Source: Albugo candida (Eukaryota; Oomycota; Peronosporomycetes; Albuginales). Taken from it: a stretch of 64,000 nt of DNA. Below the pieces are notes generated by a model. It did not search any database, had not been told where the DNA came from, and saw nothing but the letters and a program-made list of their open reading frames with translations. Shown one piece after another: positions 45,170-54,076 of the stretch. Position numbers and translations under genes: made by a program. The DNA is taken from NCBI GenBank assembly GCA_040437565.1, contig JBDOQK010000003.1, positions 744,001 to 808,000 of the forward strand. Reading direction: 5' to 3'. Numbering within the stretch: the stretch's first letter is position 1; the number at the start of each line of letters is the position of its first letter.

Positions 45170-48169
45170 ATGATCGCACCGTTCTCGCTGCACTCGAAAA
45201 CAAATAAAGAGAGTTCAGCAAAAATGTTCTTCTCACTAAGCTTGTATTGCTCTCAGTTCCCTTGCAGAGTGTGGATTACATGCTTTCTCACGAGCCTCAT
45301 TTTGTCGCTTGGATCATTTTATGTAACAATTCAAAATGATCCGGAGAAGCTATGGGTTCCTTCTACCAGTGCTACAGCCATGCAACAGGCTCGATTTAAT
45401 CATCTTTTCGGTGCTTTTTTTCGTATAGAGCAGTTTATATTGTACGCAGACAGAGATAATCTGCAGGACGATTTGATTGAGCGTGAATATTTGCAACTTA
45501 TTGCGAAAATACAAAATAAAATTGAGCTGACGAGGATCAATGATAGTCGATTGTCTGCCAAGGAAATAGGTCTACAAGACTTTTGTTACCAACCAATTGC
45601 AGGAAAAGGATGTCTAGTGATGAGTCCTTTTCAGTATTGGCTCAATAACATAAGTATCTTGGACGGAGATCCTGATATCAAGCTTACTACTGCTTGCCAA
45701 ACAACCGATCAAGTTTTAAAAGAGCGTGCTCCTTGTATGGATGCTATTGGGGTTCCAGTGATGCAAAATGTCGTTTTTGGGGGCATCAGCAGGGACACGT
45801 GTCATGTAAATCCTGATCCTTGTGGTCAAAGCACACCCAAAGCAAGTGCACTAGTGGTTACATTCTTACTCGAAAACAAGCTGGACAATGTCACGTACAC
45901 GAAAATGGCTGAACAATGGGAGGAACAAGTGTTTTTAGACACTGCTAGAAGCTTCCAAGAAGAACTCATGCTATCAAAGCCAAGCAATCGTACGAAAATA
46001 AGGCTTGCCTATATGGCACAGCGTTCGGTGTCCGATGCACTGAAGTCAGAAACCTCACAAAATGTAGTGGTGGTCGTGGCTAGCTACTTTATCATGTTTC
46101 TATATGTGTCAATGACGCTGGGTCCTTGGCGCAATCCCATCTCTTCTCGTTTCGGACTTGGTCTCACCGGCATTATGATCGTCATCATGTCCATCGCGGT
46201 CTCTTTGAGCATTTGTGTGACTATATTTCATATCGAAGTGACGATGATTACATTAGAGGTGGTCCCATTTCTTATACTCGCAATTGGAGTTGATAATATG
46301 TTTATTCTCACCGACGAATTCGATCGTCAGAAACGTTTACACGGGTATGTTGATTATGAATTTGATTCAAGAAATGGAAATACTCCTTCCGATTTCTCGC
46401 AGAGGACAACAAGCTCACATGCAGGTAGCAGAAGATCACGAAGCTGTTCAGAAGATGATTTGCTTCTACAAGAGATTACATGTCAGACTATGGCTAATGT
46501 TGGACCATCTATAGTCGTAGCGGCTGTCTCAGAATGTCTTGCATATTTCGTTGGTACGCTGACAAAAATCCCAGCATTAGAAACCTTCTGTGTGGTGGCC
46601 GCGGTAGCTGTATTAGTGGATCTGGTTTTGCAGTTGACATGGTTCATGTCCGCAATCGTGATGGATGCTCATCGGGTTCGTGCCAGACGCTACGACTTAC
46701 TCCCGTGGATCAAGAAATGTACACCTTCAAAAGCAAAAAGCCATGGAGAAAAATACAACAAGGCAAAAACATCAACACTACAAGCATATATTCAGCAACG
46801 CTACACTCCATTTTTAATGAAAAAGAGGACAAAAACAGCAGTTTTGCTTCTATCTGGATTCATGATCCTACTCAGTTTATGCGTTCTTCCGCAAATACCG
46901 CTCGGGCTGGAACAAGAGCTCGCCGTCCCGACTGATCACTACTTGCACGAATACTTTCGAGTGCAGACGGAACTTGGTGCCGCCGGACCACCGGCCTATG
47001 TCACAATATCTGAGAAGATTGAGTACACAGACAGCCAAATACAAGAAAAATTACTCGGAATTCTCGATCAATTGTCAAGTCTGCACGAATACATACAATT
47101 ACCCGTGTACTCATGGCTGAACACATTCAATCAGTGGCGCCAAATGCGATATTTTTTGCATGGAAAGATAGCACAGAAGCTATGCGACTGTCCCTCACAA
47201 CCCCTTCTTCCTTTTGCATACGAACGGGATCACTCGCCAATATTGTCGTTGTCAGATTTGACACCTGATGCGGATTTTTATCCATTAGCAAAGAACTTCA
47301 CAGAAATTCCGATCGATTCGCAATGTTGTCAAAACTATGGAATATGTGGAGCACAGTACCAAAAAGACATCATCTTTGAGATATCGAATAATCGTAATCA
47401 CAGCAATAGCTCAAAAGTTGTGGGAATAACAGGTTCTCGATTTCGCTTTCAAGTGAACGCATTGGGGAACCAGACAATGTTTATCAATTCGTATTACTAT
47501 CTACAAAAAATGGCAAAAACTTGGAGTCGGAGTATTCCAATTTTTATCTACTCCTTGTATTTCGTCTTTTACGAGCAATACACATATATTCAAGGTGTGG
47601 GCTTGCAAAGCATCCTTCTGGCACTCGGAGTTGTGTTCATATCTGTATTCCTTCTGATTGATCGTAATATCCGTCTCAGCCTGCTGGTAGTGGTTGGCGT
47701 TTTCGGCATCGTGATCAGCCAACTTGGATTTATCTTCCTTATCAATCAATCAACTTTTGCGAAAACCTCTGTGAATGCGGTCTCTGTCGTCAACTTACTT
47801 GCGGCTGTCGGGCTTGGTGTTGAATTTTGTGTCCACTTGACGTATCACTTTGCACTTTCACAACGTCATCAGGCAACACTTTCAGCACATGATCACGTCG
47901 CGAACGCTTTGGCTGCCCGAGGAGCACCAATTATTTCGGGTATTACATTGACAAAGACCGTTGGCATTGGTGTGCTCGCATTTGCGCCCTCTCTGCTATT
48001 TCGTGTGTACTTTTTCCGCATGTATTTGGGTATCGTCCTATTTGGTGCATTTTATGGTGTTGTGGTCTTACCCGTCCTGCTCAGTGTATTTGGTCAACGC
48101 AATACGATACTGAATGATTCCAGTATTTTTTTGTTATCTGAGGAATTAGATGACGTTGGTGAAACTTGA
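45170..48169 (+). CDS. NPC1-like sterol transporter lacking the N-terminal sterol-binding domain
   Basis: One exon, 999 residues from the ATG at 45170; a later ATG at 45224 is also possible. The protein begins almost directly with a first membrane helix (RVWITCFLTSLILSLGSFYV) and the NDPEKLWVPSTSATAMQQ block that follows TM1 in NPC1. A cysteine-containing lumenal loop, the sterol-sensing domain (TLEVVPFLILAIGVDNMFIL at its centre), a second lumenal loop and the last helices follow (NLLAAVGLGVEFCVHL, then FFRMYLGIVLFGAFYGVVVL). Animal NPC1 is about 1278 residues, with an extra 240-residue cholesterol-binding domain before TM1, which is absent here. An upstream exon is possible, but NF-YB leaves almost no room. 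Confidence 0.88.
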   Translation: MIAPFSLHSKTNKESSAKMFFSLSLYCSQFPCRVWITCFLTSLILSLGSFYVTIQNDPEKLWVPSTSATAMQQARFNHLFGAFFRIEQFILYADRDNLQDDLIEREYLQLIAKIQNKIELTRINDSRLSAKEIGLQDFCYQPIAGKGCLVMSPFQYWLNNISILDGDPDIKLTTACQTTDQVLKERAPCMDAIGVPVMQNVVFGGISRDTCHVNPDPCGQSTPKASALVVTFLLENKLDNVTYTKMAEQWEEQVFLDTARSFQEELMLSKPSNRTKIRLAYMAQRSVSDALKSETSQNVVVVVASYFIMFLYVSMTLGPWRNPISSRFGLGLTGIMIVIMSIAVSLSICVTIFHIEVTMITLEVVPFLILAIGVDNMFILTDEFDRQKRLHGYVDYEFDSRNGNTPSDFSQRTTSSHAGSRRSRSCSEDDLLLQEITCQTMANVGPSIVVAAVSECLAYFVGTLTKIPALETFCVVAAVAVLVDLVLQLTWFMSAIVMDAHRVRARRYDLLPWIKKCTPSKAKSHGEKYNKAKTSTLQAYIQQRYTPFLMKKRTKTAVLLLSGFMILLSLCVLPQIPLGLEQELAVPTDHYLHEYFRVQTELGAAGPPAYVTISEKIEYTDSQIQEKLLGILDQLSSLHEYIQLPVYSWLNTFNQWRQMRYFLHGKIAQKLCDCPSQPLLPFAYERDHSPILSLSDLTPDADFYPLAKNFTEIPIDSQCCQNYGICGAQYQKDIIFEISNNRNHSNSSKVVGITGSRFRFQVNALGNQTMFINSYYYLQKMAKTWSRSIPIFIYSLYFVFYEQYTYIQGVGLQSILLALGVVFISVFLLIDRNIRLSLLVVVGVFGIVISQLGFIFLINQSTFAKTSVNAVSVVNLLAAVGLGVEFCVHLTYHFALSQRHQATLSAHDHVANALAARGAPIISGITLTKTVGIGVLAFAPSLLFRVYFFRMYLGIVLFGAFYGVVVLPVLLSVFGQRNTILNDSSIFLLSEELDDVGET

Positions 48170-49099
48170 ACGAGATTTTAAGCATTGAAATCTAGGGCTT
48201 CATTGCTCGAGCTTGACTGGACTATGTTAGCACTTTGAAGGGGTTCAGCATCGGCAAGAAAAAGCTGCTACTCTTCAGTCAGCTATTGCATGCAAGATTG
48301 AGATGAAGAGGCCAGTTTGAGCTGCAGAGATGCGTGATAGAGTAGCGAAACCAAAATATCATACTGGGGATGTGCTTAGCAACGTCAGTAGTATATAAAA
48401 GCAGATAACGAGCACGTATTCACGACAAGTAACGTGGTACATCGATACGCAGAAAATTTCGCTCGTATGAGTTTCGGAACTGAGTCAGCTTGTAGAAAGA
48501 GCTATTGGATTGCATACATTTGGTAGAACGGATTTGCCCGCTAGTAGAAGCGACATGCAAAAGTATGTGATACAGGTATGCGATATAGTCAAACTAATGG
48601 CGATTGAGTTGCGACACATTAAGCAACTGCTATACTACCGCAGTTTCTCTACCGCATATATAATGAACAACATTCGTCATGTTACCGGGTCGCATCCTTA
48701 TACTTTCTAAACGGTCCAGAAGTTTCCAAAAACTACGTAAATTTTATTTTTTTATTTCGTGTTGTATCTTTTTTTTTTCTCCAGTCGCAATTCTGTGCAT
48801 TCTATTATCAAATTAAGGAAACTGAGACGCAAGCCGAAATATCATTCGCATCGAGAAATATTTGGCACTGCGCCTTGAATATTTCCTCCTCGAACGCGAT
48901 TTCCTTTCGTGACGCACACCTTAACGCACAATAAATTGTAGACTTCTATTGATTGATGCCATTCGAATTTTAACATAGTACGTTTAGGCAGTTGGTCGAT
49001 CACGCACGTATACATAAGTAGTAGTCCTGAACCATCCATACGTTACCTCCTGCGGGATCACTTTCACATCGAGAGCTGCAAGCAACATCAAAAACCTAA
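48170..49099. other. Intergenic, no clear gene
   Basis: Small open frames only. A pyrimidine tract ending in CCAG near 48770-48784 looks like a splice acceptor. It is followed by about 40 open plus-strand codons, and a minus-strand frame (49039-48842, 65 codons from ATG) overlaps them. Neither shows a known motif. Confidence 0.4.
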
Positions 49100-50373
49100 A
49101 TGGAGTCGACGTCAAGGAAGCTACCGTCGTCTCCTATCAAATATTCGCTCAAAAGGACCATATCAAAATGTCACTTTGGACCTCCCTCACCTTGTAATGA
49201 CGCTTTGGCACTCAAGCGCAAGGTAGCAGCAGCAGATGACGTCAATGCAAACAAGCACATTTCCAATAATGTAATGGTATATAATACTACGCCCGTGCTA
49301 TTATCTCGTGCACCACGTTATTATTGCCTAGAAGAATATGATGATGTTCTATCGGATACGGAGGAACCAAATCGAGGAATGATGAATGAAAACTTCTTTG
49401 CCGACGATTACGTGGACAGTAGTTGCTCAGAGTGGGATGAGACCCAATCACCTCAGACAGGAGGCGATAGTGTCAAGACATTTACAGAAACACCACAGAT
49501 ACTCTCAACTTCGCTTCAAGGAGGGGTTGATCACACTCATAAATCAGCCGTGTCTACTTCCGCTTTATCAGCTACTTCAACTTTCATTGAAAGTTGTGCG
49601 AGTCTACATGCCTTTTTTTCAGGCTCTACTCGTGTCTGTGACAGTGCATTGCGGGACCATATGATAGATAGAAGGAATTTGTCTGATAACGAAGCGATAT
49701 ATCACATGACGGCCACGAATGTTTGCATGCTCGTTTTGGAGTATGTACAAGAATTACTAGAATCCTCTCAGAATATATCGACAATGAGTTTTGCTCAGGT
49801 TGGGATTACGATGCAATCGGTGCCGAATAGAGCGGAGGCAATACAATTTGTGGTAATTAGTCGACTTCATCTTCCCGTTCATTTTGGGCAGCGTTTTGTG
49901 CTACATATCATGGAATTCATTTGCGATGAAGATATTTGGGAAGCAACTATTGACGAGTTTGCTGGTTTTTTGAAAGAGTTTATAGAATCATTGCGATCTA
50001 ATTGGAACCCCACAGTCAATCTGATCAGAAATTCCAATGTTTTGGAAAACCTGATGGAATTTTTCTGCTATATATCCAAAAAATTCAAGCGTTATTTGGT
50101 GACACAATGGCTTTCAAGTCGAAGAATCAGTGCGCCCTGTGAATTCGGAAAGAAGTCGGACGTGTTATTTCTATGTATGGAGTGTCACCGCGAGCACATG
50201 TGACGAACCTTGCGTTTCTGCTGGATGTATTTGCCCGCAAAGCGTATATGGCGGATGACAATGACTTAAATTATTCAGATTACACGGAATTGAATATCTA
50301 TAATTCAATAAGAGATATAATGCATTGTTCCCGTAAAAAAGTAATGCTACGAGCGAAGGTATGTGGGCAGTGA
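49100..50373 (+). CDS. Unidentified 401-residue protein
   Basis: Exon 49100-50174 joins 50243-50373 across a 68-base GTATGG...AAAG intron, giving 401 residues. The first 160 residues are disordered and rich in S, T and D, with a basic start (SPIKYSLKRTISKCHFG). The rest looks helical: a block around MTATNVCMLVLEYVQELLES and another around IWEATIDEFAGFLKEFIESL. The exon-exon join is the best that keeps the frame, but the acceptor is weak. No domain is recognised. The stop overlaps the 3' end of the convergent gene by 27 bases. Confidence 0.62.
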
Positions 50374-51360
50374 TAGTCCTTTGCCCACAATGTAATTGCG
50401 ATATTCTCGACCTATATAAGTCGCTGGAACCTCTGCTTTTAATCGTGCAAGGTTTCTCTGATTTTGCTGATGACACTCGGATACTGGAAGGATGGGAAGT
50501 GCGTGTACCGTATTACTTCCCTGAGCTGAATAAAGCTGCCACCACTCACCTTGGGGCACATACCATGGACCATACCGCGAACGCCGCGCGGGAATGATTT
50601 GTGTGTTGCTTTGCACTAAATTGTGATGTGTACTTGTATTCGGTCGTGAAAGACCTCGCTGAGTGTGCCCGCTGCTCAGTTTCCGTGCAGGAGACGGTAG
50701 TTTTTTGCAAGTAACCTTTATAGAATGAATGGAAGAATCGACTATGAGCACCCCGCAATCACCCCATGTTCGTTTCGAAGGAAGGGTTGGAGAAGTAAAA
50801 ACATTTTCAATATTGCTTTTAGTCGATTCAGGATCCTGAGGCGCGATCAAATCGGATAAGTCGATTGGAGTGGTCCGCATAGGTTGTTGAAATGGAACCT
50901 GATTTTCAACTAGTTTGTGCCCCATTCTCTTGAATGCTGTCCGTACACAATCCAAGCCGTGCTCACCGATGGGATTGGCGGATGGTCGATGATGTTGCAA
51001 TACGGTATTTCTGTGATTTTGTATATTTTCTGGCTCATTTGATTCAGGAAAGCTCCTCGCGAAAAATTGAAGTTCTTGTAATGCTTCTGATCTCTGGTCA
51101 TGCTGCACTGTATCGGATAGATTCGATGTGGAGAATGGATAAAGATCGACTTCTTTCAATACTACTTCTGAATTGCTTGTTTCTCGCGTCTCGTTATCGA
51201 TAGCTCGTCTTGGTTTACCAATGCACTCTGCTTTGGAATGAAGCTTTGTAAACCTCCAATGCATCTCGGGATATCGTAATGGACTTCCTTGAATCGACCT
51301 CTTCGATGGTGATGTGCGCGTGGAACATGTGTACGGCCGTGTGGTTGTAATGGTGTGCAT
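50347..51360 (-). CDS. Unidentified 337-residue protein with a RYGPWYVP motif
   Basis: One uninterrupted frame, 337 residues from the ATG at 51360. It is hydrophilic, serine and threonine-rich and mostly disordered. Near the C-terminus lies SRYGPWYVPQGEWWQLYSAQ. This resembles in spirit the RYGxWYL-x-P-x-x-W motif of the FAM47 family, which is sperm-associated in mammals, but the match is short and may be coincidence. Its 3' end overlaps the convergent plus-strand gene by 27 bases. The long open frame makes it a better call than the plus-strand frame opposite it. Confidence 0.65.
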   Translation of the reverse strand: MHTITTTRPYTCSTRTSPSKRSIQGSPLRYPEMHWRFTKLHSKAECIGKPRRAIDNETRETSNSEVVLKEVDLYPFSTSNLSDTVQHDQRSEALQELQFFARSFPESNEPENIQNHRNTVLQHHRPSANPIGEHGLDCVRTAFKRMGHKLVENQVPFQQPMRTTPIDLSDLIAPQDPESTKSNIENVFTSPTLPSKRTWGDCGVLIVDSSIHSIKVTCKKLPSPARKLSSGHTQRGLSRPNTSTHHNLVQSNTQIIPARRSRYGPWYVPQGEWWQLYSAQGSNTVHALPILPVSECHQQNQRNLARLKAEVPATYIGREYRNYIVGKGLSLPTYLRS

Positions 51361-51670
51361 GAAGAAAGCTTGTTCGTCCTTTCGGTGAGAGGTTTGCCGG
51401 GATATATATAGCTAGCTGGAAATAATTCGTGTCATCTATCCATCAAAATTGACTCCTCTCAAGGGAATCTATTGTCTTATTGAAAAAGGCAGAAGTGGCT
51501 ACATTAAAAGAAGCTGAACGCTTGCCGTAATTTGATGCCGAAAAATGGTCGAAAAAAGAGGGAGTCTCTTTCGAAGTGACTATAAAATTTTTGTAAATAT
51601 GACCAAATGTACCACGGGATTTGCTCTGTATCGTCTTGTGCGTGAGCATGTGATAATGAAAATGAAAAGA
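51361..51670. other. Spacer, no gene seen
   Basis: This interval lies between the start of the RYGPWYVP gene and the stop of the TPR gene, both minus strand. It should hold the promoter of the former. No motif is recognised. Confidence 0.4.
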
Positions 51671-53836
51671 TCATGGTTGTGATGCTGGATTGCAACCATG
51701 AATCCAAAATGTTAATAAGAATAAGTCTTCTTCGCTCGATTCGAATGGCGAAATTTCATTCAGAAACTTGGCGCTATCAAATATGACGAGGCGATCAGGA
51801 ATAATTGTATATTCCTTTTCTAATTGGTTTTGAGCACGTGAGTCGGGTCGAAGGTGTAATACAGCATTGGAGATTTCGGGGGAAGCGATACAATATATGC
51901 ATGTGAGCTTGATTCCATTATCATTCGGCGGGTTACCACAATCACGTCGTAGTGGTTGTGTTTGCCCCTGACGGTACCGCTGAAGCAAGGTCGAATGCGG
52001 AAATGGTGCACAAAGCGTGCTGATAGACCGCAACCCCAGATTCGACGATTCGTNNNNNNNNNNNNNNNNNNNNNNNNNNNNNNNNNNNNNNNNNNNNNNN
52101 NNNNNNNNNNNNNNNNNNNNNNNNNNNNNNNNNNNNNNNNNNNNNNNNNNNNNTATTCCTTTTCTAATTGGTTTTGAGCACGTGAGTCGGGTCGAAGGTG
52201 TAATACAGCATTGGAGATTTCGGGGGAAGCGATACAATATATGCATGTGAGCTTGATTCCATTATCATTCGGCGGGTTACCACAATCACGTCGTAGTGGT
52301 TGTGTTTGCCCCTGACGGTACCGCTGAAGCAAGGTCGAATGCGGAAATGGTGCACAAAGCGTGCTGATAGACCGCAACCCCAGATTCGACGATTCGTGGC
52401 GCTTGCGATTGATCTCAAAGGGAATTTTATACATCTGACAAAGTAACTCGCCTATAGCAGGGTAGTCGTTGTCACACGATTTTCTCTCCACAAAGCAGAT
52501 TTGTGGTCGCTTTGGTTGCGTTTTCTCGCAAGTGAATTTCCGAGTCAAGTGCTGATCTCCTTCTACGGAACAATTTTCGAGGAACATGGCATTGGTAACC
52601 ATTCTTTTCACATCATTGTGCAGAAGCTGCTTCCACTCGTTTCCCATGTACCCATCGATAATCGCAATCCCAGAATCACTTAGCAATTGCAAGCAAGCTG
52701 TTGAAATCGTATCGTAATACTCTCCTTGGGTGTCGTCTGTATGAGCGATTAGCCTCGTATCATTTGCAAGTAGTAAATGCTTCTTTGAATTAATGCGCTG
52801 GATAATCGAGACCAGTTCTCGCGCAAACGCTTCCTGAAGCACTTGTGGCCATAAGATCTTCTCTGTATCTACATCCATAAATTCTCCTTGAGCTGCTCCT
52901 TTTTGTTTGACATTGTTTAGCACATTCTCTCCTTTTTGAACTATTTTGGGCATCACTTCCATCAGTTCCGCCTCGTACATTGGATCTAAAAGTACTTCTT
53001 GCAGCGTTTTTGGGGCATGAACAAGCTCCTTTTTCGAGATCCCAGGGTAAATGAACTTTTGAAATTCATCTTTCTGTAATAGCTTTCCAAATAAACCATG
53101 ATTCAGTACGACAGATTGCCCCTTTTCGTTCCGCCCGCTTGCATTACATGCTTCCTTAAGTCGGCGCAACATTCTGGTCCATTTGAGCTCAGAGTCTTTC
53201 TCTTTCGTCATTGATACAGCATCTTTCTCCGAGTAGATGCCTTGTCCTTTGCTAGCGCCAACTCCGTTCAGAAATCCTCTTGACACGGCCTCACCTCTTC
53301 TGTTTGAGCCAAAATTTTTGGCAGTTTTGTGGTCATCGTTGTGCAGCTGACGAAAGCGTTTGTGGGAGACTTTTGCTTCCTCATGACGATCCAGTTTTTC
53401 CAAAATTTGACTTTTGCGATAGTGTCCCTAAATCTCATTAAGTCAGAAAAATGCGCTATTACACATGTAAATTGAACCTTTGGCCATTCGGGTGCTAAGG
53501 ATACAGCAATGTCGGCGTCCTGAAGCGCTTCTGTGAGCTGATTAAGATACATGCGCGCCGCTGCTCGATTGCTATAAATGAGCTAACGCACACATATCGA
53601 TAACATTCACAATTTTAGCTGACCGACTTACAGGATTATGAGGTTCCTGTATGATCGCTTGATTATAGTGGAAACACGCTGTCATGTAATCCTTCCTGCT
53701 AAAAGCAGCATTTCCAAGCTGTCGTAATGTATCTACATCGGATCGGCATTATCACGGAATGTGTTTCTCACTCAGATAACAAAGTACCATCCTTTTGCGT
53801 CGGAATTGCACAGTCGATAAAGCGGTGATCGATCAT
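51671..53836 (-). CDS. TPR protein with a degenerate prolyl-hydroxylase-like 2OG oxygenase domain
   Basis: Exons 53836-53788, 53732-53632, 53582-53478 and 53427 down to 51671 are split by introns of 55, 49 and 50 bases. The last exon is interrupted by a gap with duplicated flanks; counting the duplicated block once gives 555 residues. Residues about 15-105 form TPR repeats (QLGNAAFSRKDYMTACFHYN, then NRAAARMYLNQLTEALQDAD and WPKGHYRKSQ). The C-terminal 200 residues follow the HIF-prolyl-hydroxylase fold pattern (SGIAIIDGYM..., LTCIYC, IPDRLVIFDS). The iron-binding H-x-D is replaced around PLRRDCGNPP. The distal His is Asn in KFLNEISP, and the 2OG arginine is missing before LLTFW. It is therefore probably inactive and may serve as a binding module. 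Confidence 0.8.
51810..52397. repeat. 244-base duplicated flanks around a 100-N gap (assembly artefact)
   Basis: Bases 51810-52053 equal 52154-52397, around 100 N (52054-52153). The block codes for part of the oxygenase-like domain of the TPR gene. Counting it once restores one continuous reading frame, which supports an unmerged overlap. Confidence 0.93.
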
Positions 53837-54076
53837 AATCAAAGGTCACCGAGTGTCTCGTGTCTCTCGATCGGTCACACTTGAGAGATTTTCATATCAA
53901 TAAGCGACGTGTGCTCAACGCATTCTATTTACGAAATACATGGAATATGTATGTTAGTGTCATGCATCCACGATTGTGAGCTACAAGCTGAGTAAAAGTG
54001 GCTATAAGGTTTCGTCTGATGCTCAAAGGTTGATTCAAGCTCTAATCGTAATGCTCAAAGTATCTTATCGCATGAA

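Noticed and set aside
50361-50597. Plus-strand open frame of 78 codons
   Set aside because: It is opposite a 337-codon minus-strand frame. The plus-strand gene can end at 50373 without it.
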